From NCBI RefSeq assembly GCF_020165855.1, contig NZ_JAIUFY010000014.1:186001-250000 (forward strand): 64,000 nucleotides of DNA, in the 5' to 3' direction. The translations under genes and the position numbers were made by a program. The DNA comes from Celeribacter litoreus (lineage in GTDB: Bacteria > Pseudomonadota > Alphaproteobacteria > Rhodobacterales > Rhodobacteraceae). Shown in pieces: positions 8,501 to 17,029 of this stretch. The notes beneath the pieces were generated by a model. It was not told the DNA's origin. It saw only the letters and a program-made list of their open reading frames with translations, and searched no databases. Every line of letters starts with the position of its first letter. The first letter of the stretch is position 1.

Positions 8501-9431
8501 GCCGGTCTATCCGCTGTTCCTTGATCTCCCGCTGATGACGGGGAGCGAGGTGCCACATGCGCCGCATGTCGCGGTGACGGCGGACCCGTGGCTCGGATCG
8601 GCGGCGGTTTATGGCTCGGCCTCGGACAGTGGCTATGCGCTCAATACGGTGCTCTCCAGCCCATCGACGATTGGAGTTACGCTCACCGATATGGCGGCGG
8701 CGAAAGCCGGTGTCTGGGATCGCGGGCCGGTCCTGCGGGTCAAACTCACGCGCGGGCAACTGTCCTCTGCGGCGATGTCGGATGTGCTGAACGGTGCGAA
8801 CCTCGCCGCGATCGGGGACGGAAGTGCGGCGAACTGGGAGCTGTTCCAATTCGCCAATGCCGAGCTTGTGGGGCCAAAGACCTATGACCTGAGCCTGCGT
8901 CTGCGGGGGCAGGCGGGGACGGATGGCTTGGAGGCAAGCTGGCCCACCGGCTCGCGCTTTCTCCTGATCAACGGCGCGATGAAGCAGCTCGATCTCGCGC
9001 TCTCCACACGGGGGCTCGCGCGGCACTACCGGATCGGGCCAGCGACGCGGGCCTATGACGACCCGAGTTATCTCCACTACGTCGAGGCCTTCGACGGGAT
9101 CGGTCTGCGCCCCTATGCGCCGGCGCACCTGAAGGCGCGGACAGACGCGGGCGGCGATACGCAGGTGAACTGGGTCCGTCGCACGCGGGTCGATGGTGAT
9201 AGCTGGCAGTCGGTGGATGTGCCTCTGGGCGAGGCCTCCGAGTCCTACCTGCTGCGCATTGTCCACAATGGCGCGGTGAAGCGCGAAGTGACGCTCTCCA
9301 GTCCCGCGTGGACCTACACCAGCGCGATGAAAACCGGCGACGGGGTGACCGGCGCCTACGACATTCATGTGGCCCAGATGTCCGAGAGTTTCGGACCCGG
9401 CCTGTTCAAAAGGATCGAGATCAATGAGTGA
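5535..9431 (+). CDS. GTA tail tip/host-specificity 'megatron' protein g15
   Basis: 1298-residue tail-fibre base protein, by far the largest GTA protein. The order is: a glycine-rich hydrophobic N-terminus (about residues 1-45, with GRAIGATLGRAID); a beta-rich section; a TIM-barrel-like glycoside-hydrolase-type domain at roughly residues 400-750 (WSEYFGYQADGNLYFHLDPL, FIGIDNYMPLSDWRD, KPVWFTEFGCAAIDKG); a J-like tail domain; and a C-terminal rcc01698-like domain. The family forms the baseplate spike and contacts the host envelope. ATG 5535 overlaps the stop of the intact g14 reading (TAATG); an upstream in-frame ATG at 5469 lies inside g14. Confidence 0.93.
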   Translation: MATIVLSAAGAALGASVGGGLFGLSSVVIGRAIGATLGRAIDQRLMGVGSSTVETGQVEHFRLTGASEGTSVAQVYGRMRVGGQVIWATKFLEHTESTSAGKGTSTTITEYSYSVSLAVALCEGEISRVGRIWADGNEIDRSTVSMRVYSGSEDQLPDAKIEAVEGVGNVPAYRGMAYVVFEDLDLTPFGNRVPQFTFEVMRPDQSEGAKSDLTHLVPSVAMIPGTGEYALATEPVYVSDGAGTVSVSNMNSVSGETDFITSLSAQTGELPNCKSTSLVVSWFGDDLRCGTCTIQPKVEQDVLDGDEMKWSVSGLNRTSAALVPRDDDGNVIYGGTPTDQSVVQAIQALRDAGQEVMFYPFILMDQQDGNDLMDPWSGEAGQPALPWRGRITTSRAPGVAGSTDGTVVAGYEVAAFFGSAQVSDFTVSGDTVRYTGAEEFSYRRMILHYAHLCALAGGVDAFCIGSEMRSLTQIRDADGFPAVDQLIQLAADVRTILGAGTKIGYAADWSEYFGYQADGNLYFHLDPLWADEEIDFIGIDNYMPLSDWRDGNDHADAAYGSIYNLDYLKANIEGGEGYDWYYAHAAHDAAQIRTPITDDAHGEPWVWRYKDIRNWWENAHHERIDGVRSDTATPWVPQSKPVWFTEFGCAAIDKGTNEPNKFLDAKSSESALPRYSSGRRDDFIQLQYIRAMVEYWGEAAHNPVSDVYRDAMIDMSRAHVWAWDARPYPAFPSVTSVWSDGENYSKGHWLNGRSTARSLADVVTEICARSGVTDIDTSELWGIVRGYSVSDVASARSALQPLMLAFGFEAIERDGRLIFRSRDGKAKVDLTEENFAISEELDGLFERTRAPEAEVAGRVQLTFVDADADYEARAEEAIFPDEHSRLVSQSQLPLALTRSEGRQIVERWLSEARIARDTARFSLPPSHMAVGAGDVVTVETDEGQVRYRIDHATLGSQQQIDAVRVEPEIYEPSDAVEEIVEAKPFSAPVPVYPLFLDLPLMTGSEVPHAPHVAVTADPWLGSAAVYGSASDSGYALNTVLSSPSTIGVTLTDMAAAKAGVWDRGPVLRVKLTRGQLSSAAMSDVLNGANLAAIGDGSAANWELFQFANAELVGPKTYDLSLRLRGQAGTDGLEASWPTGSRFLLINGAMKQLDLALSTRGLARHYRIGPATRAYDDPSYLHYVEAFDGIGLRPYAPAHLKARTDAGGDTQVNWVRRTRVDGDSWQSVDVPLGEASESYLLRIVHNGAVKREVTLSSPAWTYTSAMKTGDGVTGAYDIHVAQMSESFGPGLFKRIEINE

Positions 9432-10137
9432 GACAGCCCGCTTTACCCTCCCGCTGCTTGAGGCCGCACAGGCGCAAAAGCATGTCACGATGAACGAGGC
9501 CCTCGCACGGATCGACGGGTTGATGCAGCTTTGCCTGCTCTCGGTCACGGAAACCACGCCACCGGCGAGCCCGCAGGAGTGCGATGCTTATGGTGTTGCC
9601 GCCTCCGCCGTGAACGATTGGGCCGGTCAGGAGGGCAAAATCGCGCTCTTTGCAAATGGCGGCTGGGTCTTTGTGCCGCCCGCGCTGGGCACGCGGGCCT
9701 ATATCGCGGATCAATCGGGCTGGGCGGGCTATGACGGTGAGAGCTGGCAGCTTGGCCTCGTCACCCTGTCCGCAAATGGCGCGGGAATGATCCATAAGGT
9801 GATCGAGGTGGATCATACACTGAGCGCAGGTGCGAGTTCTGCCGTCTCCTACGCGCTGCCTGCGCAGTCCGTGGTCTATGGCGTCACGGGGCGCGTGCTC
9901 TCCGACATCACGGGCACGGGGCTCACAGGCTTCTCTCTCGGCGTGGCAAGTTCCGCGAACCGCTATGGCTCCGGCCTCTCTCTGAGCGCCGGAAGCTGGC
10001 TTCGCGGCCTCACCGGAACGCCTATCACCTACTACAGCGCCGAAGACCTCCTCCTCACGGCCGAAGGCGGGGACTTTGCGGGCGGGGATATCCGCCTCGC
10101 TATCCACTGCGCACAATTTGCCCTTCCAGCGGTATAA
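9424..10137 (+). CDS. DUF2793 tail-fibre-like protein of the GTA
   Basis: 237-residue DUF2793 protein. The conserved N-terminus MSETARFTLPLLEAAQAQKHVTMNEAL is followed by WVFVPPALGTRAYIADQSG, a beta-rich module found in GTA and prophage fibres (RcGTA rcc00171-like). The second half, rich in Gly, Ser and Thr, is likely a receptor- or surface-binding domain. It overlaps the end of g15 by eight bases, so in this genome the fibre gene is part of the main cluster. ATG 9424 is chosen because it starts at the family N-terminus. Confidence 0.87.
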   Translation: MSETARFTLPLLEAAQAQKHVTMNEALARIDGLMQLCLLSVTETTPPASPQECDAYGVAASAVNDWAGQEGKIALFANGGWVFVPPALGTRAYIADQSGWAGYDGESWQLGLVTLSANGAGMIHKVIEVDHTLSAGASSAVSYALPAQSVVYGVTGRVLSDITGTGLTGFSLGVASSANRYGSGLSLSAGSWLRGLTGTPITYYSAEDLLLTAEGGDFAGGDIRLAIHCAQFALPAV

Positions 10138-10163
10138 AACGCGCAATTTTGCTGCGTCAGGGG

Positions 10164-10190
10164 CATCCCCGTGCTTTTTTGCAGGGGATG
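10164..10190 (+). terminator. Hairpin after GTA cluster, possible terminator
   Basis: The stem CATCCCC/GGGGATG is extended inside by TGC/GCA around a T-rich loop, 27 bases after the DUF2793 stop. It is not followed by a good T run, so termination is uncertain, but it is the only strong hairpin between the GTA cluster and cysE. Confidence 0.4.
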
Positions 10191-10207
10191 TTCCTACGCT
10201 TGTGGTC

Positions 10208-10238
10208 TTGTGTTTTGGATTTTGGGCCTATCTATAGT
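10208..10238 (+). promoter_or_regulatory. Possible cysE promoter
   Basis: TTGTGT (10208-10213) and TATAGT (10233-10238) are separated by 19 bases and lie about 30 bases before the cysE ATG, with AGAGGA (10252-10257) as ribosome binding site. The -10 is good; the -35 and spacing are mediocre. Confidence 0.35.
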
Positions 10239-10268
10239 AGGCTCTAAGAAAAGAGGACCTGTTCTGCT

Positions 10269-11081
10269 ATGGCCAAAATTCGCACGACTCTTAAAGCGAT
10301 CGATCCGGTTTGGGATCGCATTGTCTCCGAAGCCCGTCAGGCTGTCGCCGACGAGCCGCTGCTCGGTGGTCTCGTGCATGCGTGTATTTTGCACCATGAC
10401 ACGCTTGAGGACGCCTTGGCCTACCGCGTTGCGCAAAAGCTCGCCTCGCCGGAAATGTCCGAACAGCTGATCCGTGAGATTGCGGATCAGGCCTTTGCCT
10501 CTGATCATTCGCTGGCCGAAGCCGCACGCGCCGACATCGTCGCCGTGTATGAACGCGATCCGGCCTGCCACCGCTACATTCAGCCGCTGCTGTTCTTCAA
10601 GGGCTTCCAAGCGATGCAGGCGCACCGCGTGGCGCATTGGCTTTGGGGGCAGGGGCGTCGTGACCTCGCGTATTTCATCCAAATGCGCAACTCAGAACAG
10701 TTCTCCATCGACATCCACCCGGCCTGCCGCATCGGCAAAGGCATCTTCCTCGACCACGCGCATAGCCTCGTGTTCGGTGAAACGGCTGTGATCGGCGATA
10801 ACGTGTCCATCCTGCATGACGTGACGCTCGGCGGGACCGGCAAAGAGGACGAAGACCGTCACCCGAAAATCGGCGACGGGGTTCTCATTGGCGCGGGAGC
10901 AAAAGTTCTCGGCAACATCAAGATCGGCTGCTGCTCGCGCATCGCGTCCGGGTCTGTGGTCCTGAACGAAGTGCCGCCTGCCACGACCGTTGCCGGTGTG
11001 CCTGCGAAGGTCGTCGGAGAGGCCGGTTGCGCGCAGCCGTCCGTGTCCATGAACCAACTGATCGGCGCGCGCGAGAAGTAA
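10269..11081 (+). CDS. cysE: Serine O-acetyltransferase
   Basis: 270-residue CysE, which acetylates L-serine with acetyl-CoA to O-acetylserine, the first step of cysteine synthesis; cysK at 56612 codes for the second enzyme. The N-terminal helical domain is followed from about residue 155 by left-handed beta-helix hexapeptide repeats (CRIGKGIFLDHAHSLVFGET, VLIGAGAKVLGNIKIG), with the catalytic His region in FLDHAHS. Length and architecture are normal. The gene stands alone between the GTA cluster and a bidirectional terminator. Feedback inhibition by cysteine is usual for the family but cannot be judged from sequence. Confidence 0.95.
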   Translation: MAKIRTTLKAIDPVWDRIVSEARQAVADEPLLGGLVHACILHHDTLEDALAYRVAQKLASPEMSEQLIREIADQAFASDHSLAEAARADIVAVYERDPACHRYIQPLLFFKGFQAMQAHRVAHWLWGQGRRDLAYFIQMRNSEQFSIDIHPACRIGKGIFLDHAHSLVFGETAVIGDNVSILHDVTLGGTGKEDEDRHPKIGDGVLIGAGAKVLGNIKIGCCSRIASGSVVLNEVPPATTVAGVPAKVVGEAGCAQPSVSMNQLIGAREK

Positions 11082-11120
11082 TTCTCTGCGCGGCCCCGAG
11101 AGACTGACGAGATTTAGAAA

Positions 11121-11156
11121 TAAAAAAGCCCCGTGATCGCTCACGGGGCTTTCTCA
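11121..11156. terminator. Bidirectional terminator between cysE and pdhC
   Basis: A 10-bp perfect stem AGCCCCGTGA / TCACGGGGCT (11127-11136 and 11141-11150) with loop TCGC. An A run on the left and T's on the right allow it to serve cysE on the + strand and pdhC on the - strand. Confidence 0.9.
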
Positions 11157-11171
11157 TTCTATGTAAGTGCC

Positions 11172-12476
11172 TCAGGCCAGCATTTTCAGCGGGTTTTCGA
11201 GGTTGTTCACGATGGCTTTCAGAAGGTCAGCTCCAAGCGCCCCGTCGATCACGCGGTGATCCACGGACATGGTTACGGACATCACCGTTGCCACTTTCAA
11301 TTCGCCGTCTTCGCCAACCACCGGCTTTTTGACGCCGGAGCCGACAGCCAGAATACCGGAGTGCGGCGGGTTCACGATGGCGTCGAAGTTGTCGATGCCG
11401 AACATGCCGAGGTTGGAGATCGCGAAGGAGCCGCCTTGGTATTCATGCGGTGCGAGCTTGCGGTCGCGGGCACGGAAGGCGAGGTCTTTCATCTCTTTCG
11501 ACAATGCGGACAGCGATTTCACATCGGCGTCTTGCAGAACCGGCGTGAAGAGACCGCCTTCGATGGCGACAGCCACGGCCACGTCAGAGGCTTTCATCTG
11601 AAGCACGCGATCACCGGCCCAAACGGCGTTTGCGGCAGGCACTTCTTGCAGCGCTTTGGCGACCGCTTTGATGATGAAGTCATTGACCGACAGTTTCACA
11701 CCGGAGCCGGTCAGCTCGTGGTTCAACTGGGCACGGAACTTGAGCAGTGCATCCAGTTGGATGTCGCGGCGCAGGTAGAAGTGCGGGATGGTCTGTTTGG
11801 CTTCCGAGAGACGCGCGGCGATGGTTTTGCGCATACCGTCGAGTTTGACTTCCTCGAAGTCGCGGCCCGCATACATTTTCGCAACGGCGTCCGCGGACGG
11901 ACCGGCAGGTGCAGCAGCAGCGGCCGGTGCGGCGGCAGGTGCAGCGGCTTTCGGAGCCTCGGCTTTCGGCGCAGCGGTCGCGTTTTCCACGTCCGCTTTG
12001 ACGATGCGGCCTTTCGGACCGGAGCCGGAGATCGCGGAGAGATCGAGACCCTTCTGGGCCGCGATACGACGCGCCAGCGGGGAGGCAAAGATGCGCTCGC
12101 CGCTTGCAGAGACCGGTGCAGCAGGTGCGGCGGCAGCCGCCGGAGCAGGGGCCGCAGCCTCCGCTTTCGGAGCTTCGGCAGCAGCCGGAGCCGCAGCAGC
12201 CTTGCCAATGTTGTCCATCGCAGAGGCGTCTTCACCTTCTTCGAGAAGGATCGCGATGACCTCGTTCACCTTCACGCCTTCGGACCCTTCAGCGATGATG
12301 ATTTTGCCCATCACGCCTTCGTCCACGGCTTCGAATTCCATGGTCGCCTTGTCGGTTTCGATCTCTGCAATCACGTCACCGGATGAAATGGTGTCGCCCT
12401 CTTTGACGAGCCACTTTGCAAGCGTGCCTTCCTCCATGGTCGGAGACAGGGCGGGCATCAGTAGTTCAATAGCCAT
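11172..12476 (-). CDS. pdhC: Pyruvate dehydrogenase E2, dihydrolipoamide acetyltransferase
   Basis: 434-residue E2 core of the pyruvate dehydrogenase complex. It moves the acetyl group from E1 to CoA. Order: lipoyl domain (residues 1-75, with lipoylated Lys43 in ETDKATMEF); Ala/Pro-rich linker; E3/E1-binding domain ([20 protein letters not shown]); second Ala/Pro linker; catalytic domain with [14 protein letters not shown] and the active-site motif DHRVIDG. It lies 12 bases after pdhB and ends the pdhA-sulfotransferase-pdhB-pdhC run at the bidirectional terminator. Only one lipoyl domain is present on E2; a second sits on E1 beta. Confidence 0.96.
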   Translation of the reverse strand: MAIELLMPALSPTMEEGTLAKWLVKEGDTISSGDVIAEIETDKATMEFEAVDEGVMGKIIIAEGSEGVKVNEVIAILLEEGEDASAMDNIGKAAAAPAAAEAPKAEAAAPAPAAAAAPAAPVSASGERIFASPLARRIAAQKGLDLSAISGSGPKGRIVKADVENATAAPKAEAPKAAAPAAAPAAAAAPAGPSADAVAKMYAGRDFEEVKLDGMRKTIAARLSEAKQTIPHFYLRRDIQLDALLKFRAQLNHELTGSGVKLSVNDFIIKAVAKALQEVPAANAVWAGDRVLQMKASDVAVAVAIEGGLFTPVLQDADVKSLSALSKEMKDLAFRARDRKLAPHEYQGGSFAISNLGMFGIDNFDAIVNPPHSGILAVGSGVKKPVVGEDGELKVATVMSVTMSVDHRVIDGALGADLLKAIVNNLENPLKMLA

Positions 12477-12488
12477 TGTCAGGTCTCC

Positions 12489-13865
12489 TTAGCGGTAGGT
12501 CACTTCTTTGCAGGCGGCCACGACTTCGTCAGTGGTCACAAGCGCGAGTTTTTCGAGGTTGGCAGCATAGGGCATCGGAACGTCCTTGCCGGTGCAGTTG
12601 ATCACGGGTGCGTCGAGGTAGTCGAATGCGCGCTGCATGATCGTCGCGGACAGGTGGTTACCGATGGAAGCGACCGGCCAACCCTCTTCAACGGTGACGC
12701 AGCGGTTCGTCTTCATGACAGAAGCGAGCACAGTGTCGTAGTCGATCGGGCGGAGCGTCCGCAGGTCGATGACCTCTGCGGAGATGCCTTCTTCGGCGAG
12801 CTTGTCAGCCGCTTCGAGCGCGTAGGTCATGCCGATGCCGAAGGAAACGATGGTCACGTCCGTGCCTTCACGCCAGATACGGGCCTTGCCGAACGGGATG
12901 GTGAATTCGTCCAGAACCGGAACCTCGAAGGATTTGCCGTAGAGGATCTCGTTTTCGAGGAAGATGACCGGGTTCGGGTCACGGATCGCGGTTTTCATCA
13001 GGCCTTTGTAGTCGGCAGCGGAGTAGGGCATGACGACCTTGAGACCCGGGATTTGCGCATACCAGGCTGCGTAGTCCTGAGAGTGCTGTGCACCCACGCG
13101 GGCGGCGGCGCCGTTCGGACCGCGGAACACCATCGGAGCACCCATCTGACCGCCGGACATGTAGAGCGTCTTGGCAGCGGAGTTGATCAGGTGGTCGATG
13201 GCCTGCATCGCGAAGTTGAAGGTCATGAATTCCACGATCGGCTTCAGACCACCAAAGGCCGCGCCGGTGGCGATCCCTGCAAAGCCGTGCTCAGTGATCG
13301 GGGTGTCGATCACGCGCTTGGAGCCGAACTCGTCGAGCATGCCTTGGGAGATTTTGTAAGCGCCTTGATACTCGGCGACTTCCTCACCCATGAGGAACAC
13401 CGTTTCGTCACGGCGCATCTCTTCGGCCATCGCGTCACGGAGCGCTTCGCGAACGGTCTGTTGTTTCATCTCCGTGCCTTCCGGGAAGTCCGGGGACGCT
13501 TTGGACACGACTTCGACAGGCGCAGCAGGCTTGGCAGCCGCCGGAGCGCTCTCATGCGTGGCCTCGGCAGCAGGCGCGGCTTCTGCCGGTGCGCTGGCGG
13601 CGGAGAGATCATCGGTGCTCTCGCCTTCTTCGACGAAGATTGCGATCGGTGTGTTCACCTTCACGCCTTCGGTGCCTTCCTCGATGAGGATTTTCCCGAC
13701 GATCCCTTCGTCCACGGCCTCGAATTCCATCGTGGCCTTGTCTGTTTCGATCTCGGCAATGATGTCACCGGCGGTGACAGTGTCGCCTTCTTTTACGTTC
13801 CATTTCGCAAGCGTGCCTTCCTCCATGGTCGGCGAGAGTGCGGGCATCAGAATTTCGGTCGCCAT
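12489..13865 (-). CDS. pdhB: Pyruvate dehydrogenase E1 beta subunit with N-terminal lipoyl domain
   Basis: 458-residue E1 beta. As is typical of alphaproteobacteria, it carries its own N-terminal lipoyl domain (residues 1-75, Lys43 in ETDKATMEF) joined by an Ala/Pro linker to the transketolase-like E1 beta domain (from about 130: [54 protein letters not shown]). It pairs with PdhA to decarboxylate pyruvate with thiamine diphosphate. The lipoyl domain is nearly identical to that of PdhC, suggesting duplication. It follows the sulfotransferase gene by 20 bases. Confidence 0.95.
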   Translation of the reverse strand: MATEILMPALSPTMEEGTLAKWNVKEGDTVTAGDIIAEIETDKATMEFEAVDEGIVGKILIEEGTEGVKVNTPIAIFVEEGESTDDLSAASAPAEAAPAAEATHESAPAAAKPAAPVEVVSKASPDFPEGTEMKQQTVREALRDAMAEEMRRDETVFLMGEEVAEYQGAYKISQGMLDEFGSKRVIDTPITEHGFAGIATGAAFGGLKPIVEFMTFNFAMQAIDHLINSAAKTLYMSGGQMGAPMVFRGPNGAAARVGAQHSQDYAAWYAQIPGLKVVMPYSAADYKGLMKTAIRDPNPVIFLENEILYGKSFEVPVLDEFTIPFGKARIWREGTDVTIVSFGIGMTYALEAADKLAEEGISAEVIDLRTLRPIDYDTVLASVMKTNRCVTVEEGWPVASIGNHLSATIMQRAFDYLDAPVINCTGKDVPMPYAANLEKLALVTTDEVVAACKEVTYR

Positions 13866-13885
13866 CGGATCGATGTCCTCCCTAT

Positions 13886-14578
13886 TTAAACTGTTTCGGC
13901 CCCGGCCAGGGCCGGATGTGTCGAGAGCGCGCGGTAAATTTCATAATCGCGGGCGTAGTAGTCCTCGACAAAAGATTGCAAGGCGTCCGAATGAAGCTCG
14001 GGCGCCGTCGATTGGGAAATCCCGAAGGATTTGTTCTTTTGCACAGGCTCCAGCGTGACCCCGATCTGCGCAGAGATGTCCTGCATCGCGGCCTCGATCT
14101 CCTCGAGCCTGTAAAGGTGTTTGATGAACCGCTGGCCGTCGAGTTCGACATAGTCGGCCTGCGGTTGGAAATGACAGAAGTCTTCCTTGAACACGGTCGG
14201 GCGGGTCTCCAGATAGCAGAGCACCTCTTCGATCCCTGCCTGACGCCGCGCGGTGTCCTGATCGCGCATCCGTTCGTCAGTGAACTGCTTGGAACGCTGC
14301 GCGTAGGCAGAGCGGAACCGGTCCATCGGATCACGGACCATCGCGAAGGTTTCATACCCTTTGATGCGGTCGAAATCCTCGGCGAAATAGGTGCGCATCG
14401 CGTCCAGAGGCACATGCCCCATGAAGATCGGCCCCAGAACAGGGTGATCCTCACTCACATGAAAGAACTTCCGGCCGGTTTCGTCCAGTTTCCCGATTTG
14501 AGTGCGCAGCGAGGAGCCGCCCACTTTCGGGTTGTGCACGAACCAGAAGCTCTTGCTGTGAAGGATGATATGCGACAC
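13886..14578 (-). CDS. Sulfotransferase-family protein inside the pdh operon
   Basis: 230-residue cytosolic-type sulfotransferase-family protein. Two cofactor signatures are seen: [11 protein letters not shown] near the N-terminus, matching the 5'-phosphosulfate loop (PK-x-G-[ST]-S), and [17 protein letters not shown], matching the 3'-phosphate-binding segment of PAPS enzymes. The start is GTG with GGAG upstream; no ATG fits the N-terminal motif. It sits between pdhA and pdhB with gaps of 15 and 20 bases, so it is almost certainly cotranscribed with them. Its acceptor is unknown, and no link between PAPS-dependent transfer and PDH is established. Membership in the family is fairly sure; activity is not. 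Confidence 0.8.
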   Translation of the reverse strand: MSHIILHSKSFWFVHNPKVGGSSLRTQIGKLDETGRKFFHVSEDHPVLGPIFMGHVPLDAMRTYFAEDFDRIKGYETFAMVRDPMDRFRSAYAQRSKQFTDERMRDQDTARRQAGIEEVLCYLETRPTVFKEDFCHFQPQADYVELDGQRFIKHLYRLEEIEAAMQDISAQIGVTLEPVQKNKSFGISQSTAPELHSDALQSFVEDYYARDYEIYRALSTHPALAGAETV

Positions 14579-14593
14579 CCGTCCGGTCTCCGA

Positions 14594-15592
14594 TCAGGCG
14601 TAGATATCTGTCCAGAGCTCTTCGAGCGCCGGTTCCGGGCTGGTCTTGGCGAATTCCGCGCTCTCGTTGACCACCGCTTTGATGTCCTTGTCGATCGCTT
14701 TGAGATCGTCCTCAGACGCGTGGCCGCCGGTGAGCAGGATGGAACGCACGGCCTCGATCGGGTCACGCTCTTCACGCATCTTCTGCACTTCCTCACGGGT
14801 CCGGTATTTCGCCGGGTCCGACATGGAGTGGCCGCGGTAGCGGTAGGTTTTCACTTCGAGGATGTAGGGGCCTTTGCCTGCGCGGCAGTAGGCAACAGCG
14901 CGTTCACCGGCGTCTTTGACGGCCAGAACGTCCATGCCGTCCACTTCTTCACCTTCGATGCCGTAGGCCGCACCGCGTTCCCACAGGGACGGGGATTTGG
15001 TGGAGCGCTGGACGGAGGTGCCCATGGCGTATTGGTTGTTCTCGATCACGAAAACGATCGGGAGGTCCCAAAGCTCTGCCATGTTGTAGGTCTCGTAAAC
15101 CTGACCTTGGTTGGCCGCGCCGTCGCCGAAGTAGGCGAAGGTCACGTTGTCGTTGCCTTTGTATTTGTCGGAGAAGGCGAGACCGGCGCCGAGCGGCACC
15201 TGCGCGCCCACGATGCCGTGGCCACCGTAGAAATGCTTCTCTTTCGAGAACATGTGCATGGAGCCGCCTTTACCTTTGGAGTAGCCGCCTTCGCGACCGG
15301 TCAGCTCGGCCATCACACCGTTTGCATCCATGCCGCAGGCGAGCATATGCCCGTGGTCGCGGTAGGAGGTGATGCGCTTGTCGCCCTCTTTTGTGGCGGC
15401 TTCGAGGCCGACAACCACGGCTTCCTGACCGATGTAGAGGTGGCAGAAACCGCCGATCAGACCCATGCCATACAGCTGGCCGGCCTTTTCCTCGAAACGG
15501 CGAATGAGAAGCATATCCTTATAGTACGCGAGGAGTTCGTCTTTGGAGACATTCGAACTCGTCGTTTTGGATGCTGATTTTCTGGGTGCCAT
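14594..15592 (-). CDS. pdhA: Pyruvate dehydrogenase E1 alpha subunit
   Basis: 332-residue E1 alpha. The thiamine-diphosphate motif runs from GDGAANQGQVYE to FVIENN, preceded by HMFSKEKHFYGGHGIVGAQ and followed by the regulatory-loop region YRYRGHSMSDPAKYRTR. It is the first gene of the pdh operon and has a GGAGGAGG-rich leader close to the ATG. The upstream region holds a sigma70-like promoter overlapped by a perfect palindrome, described separately, so the operon is probably under a dimeric repressor. Confidence 0.96.
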   Translation of the reverse strand: MAPRKSASKTTSSNVSKDELLAYYKDMLLIRRFEEKAGQLYGMGLIGGFCHLYIGQEAVVVGLEAATKEGDKRITSYRDHGHMLACGMDANGVMAELTGREGGYSKGKGGSMHMFSKEKHFYGGHGIVGAQVPLGAGLAFSDKYKGNDNVTFAYFGDGAANQGQVYETYNMAELWDLPIVFVIENNQYAMGTSVQRSTKSPSLWERGAAYGIEGEEVDGMDVLAVKDAGERAVAYCRAGKGPYILEVKTYRYRGHSMSDPAKYRTREEVQKMREERDPIEAVRSILLTGGHASEDDLKAIDKDIKAVVNESAEFAKTSPEPALEELWTDIYA

Positions 15593-15620
15593 GCGGCCTC
15601 CTCCTCCAAGATTCCGACTA

Positions 15621-15640
15621 ATAGTTTAACGTTAAACTAT
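15621..15640. promoter_or_regulatory. 20-bp perfect palindrome, putative operator of pdh operon
   Basis: ATAGTTTAACGTTAAACTAT is an exact 20-bp palindrome centred on CG, 29 bases upstream of the pdhA ATG. It overlaps the -10 box of the predicted promoter, the position of a repressor site. The CpG-centred symmetry is the style of LacI-family operators; the alphaproteobacterial carbon regulator CceR/PckR is a candidate, but this is only inference. Confidence 0.65.
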
Positions 15641-15663
15641 ATGATAAACCTAGTATGCCTCAA
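15636..15663 (-). promoter_or_regulatory. pdhA promoter
   Basis: On the minus strand TTGAGG (15663-15658) and TATAGT (15641-15636) are separated by 16 bases. Both boxes are close to sigma70 consensus. The predicted transcription start falls inside the adjacent palindrome, about 35 bases before the pdhA start codon. Confidence 0.6.
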
Positions 15664-15828
15664 ATGCACGGGTTTTCTGTCATGCGTTTCGGGAGGCAGG
15701 TATGCGTTTTCGGAATGGCGGAGGGGCGCTCGGGTGGCGCTCGAATGATCTTCCTATTTGATGTGAAGATCGTAACGTTTTTGCATGATGTCAAAGTATT
15801 GCCGTAGAGGCGCGTGCGCGGGCGCCGC

Positions 15829-16455
15829 TCACCGGCTACAATACTGCAACTGCGTCTCGTACTTTGCGGCGCGGGCGGCGACGTTGTCGGCGGTGCTCAG
15901 GAGCCAGGATTTGCTCTTGTATGAGCCACGGGCGTAACCTGTCCGGCCTTCGTGATAGGCGAGATAGCTGTTGCGGGCGTCTGTGTTGGAGATGCCAAGT
16001 GCTGCGTTATTCGTGGAGACATACCATCCGATGAAATCCGCGGAGTCGTAGATGTTGCTGCGGCTCGCGCCTGCACGGCCGGGGCCGTTGCGGTAATCGT
16101 CCCACGTGCCGTCGAGCACCTGCGCATACCCTCGGGCCGAGCTCGCGCGACCGCGCGGGATGATGAAGAAGGAATAGCGTTTCGGCGGGCGGGCCGTCGC
16201 GCGGAAGCCGGATTCCTGATAAATCAGTGCCATCTGGAACGACGCGGGAACGCCCCATTTGCGCTCCGAGCTTTCAAACGCTTTTCGGAAGTGCGGCCGG
16301 TCGCGGTAGATCGCGCAGGCGTCCTCCGGGTTCGACGGCATGCCACCATTGCCGCCGCTACAGCTTGCAAGTGCAACAAGGCAGACGCCGCCGAGCAACA
16401 TGTTGCGACGCGTCAGGGTCGTGGAAACGGGGCTGTTGGTGGCGATCTGTGTCAT
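15829..16455 (-). CDS. Transglycosylase SLT-domain lipoprotein
   Basis: 208-residue predicted lipoprotein: a positively charged start, a hydrophobic segment and the lipobox LASC near residue 32. The mature part has a lytic-transglycosylase-like SLT fold: FQMALIYQESGF holds the likely catalytic Glu, followed by SSARGYAQVLDGTWDDY and a C-terminal YLAYHEGRTGYARGSY segment. It would cleave peptidoglycan glycan strands from the envelope side. It stands alone, on the same strand as pdhA and ftsB. Confidence 0.82.
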   Translation of the reverse strand: MTQIATNSPVSTTLTRRNMLLGGVCLVALASCSGGNGGMPSNPEDACAIYRDRPHFRKAFESSERKWGVPASFQMALIYQESGFRATARPPKRYSFFIIPRGRASSARGYAQVLDGTWDDYRNGPGRAGASRSNIYDSADFIGWYVSTNNAALGISNTDARNSYLAYHEGRTGYARGSYKSKSWLLSTADNVAARAAKYETQLQYCSR

Positions 16456-16485
16456 GGGAGGGCCACTTCCAATTGTTTGAACGGT

Positions 16486-16803
16486 TTAGCGAATAACGAT
16501 TTCGTCCGACCGCAAATAGCCCAGCACATCGCGGGCTTGCTCGTCCAGAAGGTCGAGGTCGAGATACGTGTCAGACATGCGGAGGGTCTTGTTGCGCATG
16601 GTGGCAAGCTCTGCGTCGAGTTTGCCGCTCACCGCCTGCAGATCGGACAATTCTGCCTCGATCTGCAAGCGGCGAAACAGTCCGTATTCCCCTTGCACGG
16701 CGGCAAAGGTGAAGTAAGCGCCGAGGGTGACCACGGCGCCCGTATACAAGAGCACCATCAAAGACGGGCGCTTGCGCGGACCTGTTCTACGCGGATGAGC
16801 CAT
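16486..16803 (-). CDS. Septum formation initiator, FtsB/DivIC family
   Basis: 105-residue single-pass membrane protein: a basic N-terminus (MAHPRRTGPRKRP), one membrane helix at about residues 16-34, and a coiled coil to about residue 75 (LQIEAELSDLQAVSGKLDAEL). This is the layout of FtsB/DivIC, the small bitopic divisome protein that pairs with FtsL and FtsQ. The start at 16803 is preferred over a longer reading to 16929 because it starts at the basic juxtamembrane region; the added residues show no conserved character. In many alphaproteobacteria this gene lies near pdhA, as here. Confidence 0.82.
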   Translation of the reverse strand: MAHPRRTGPRKRPSLMVLLYTGAVVTLGAYFTFAAVQGEYGLFRRLQIEAELSDLQAVSGKLDAELATMRNKTLRMSDTYLDLDLLDEQARDVLGYLRSDEIVIR

Positions 16804-16974
16804 GATAGGCTTCTTACCTTTATATGATACGACATCTAAGATGCCGAACTGCCTCACGGGACCCTCTCTTTGGCGGAGCGTCTCCATAGGCACCTTATGC
16901 CACAGGTGATTCGTCATGTGAATCCCCAAAACGAATCACCGGCGAAAAAATGTTCATCCGGTCGTCTGAACCCA

Positions 16975-17003
16975 CGAAAAAAGGCGCCCCATGGCGGGAC
17001 GCC
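16975..17003 (-). terminator. Terminator of aldolase gene
   Basis: On the minus strand an 8-bp stem GGCGTCCC/GGGGCGCC with loop GCCAT is followed by six T's. It lies 27 bases after the aldolase stop codon. Confidence 0.88.
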
Positions 17004-17029
17004 TTTGAAATCTGTGCGCTAATAGCGCG

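Noticed and set aside
1-10137. Active prophage
   Set aside because: The gene order and families are those of a gene transfer agent. No integrase, replication, repressor or lysis genes are present, and g14 is broken.
11133-13889. Long plus-strand open frames opposite pdhC and pdhB
   Set aside because: The clear PdhB and PdhC domains are on the minus strand; the plus-strand frames are shadows.
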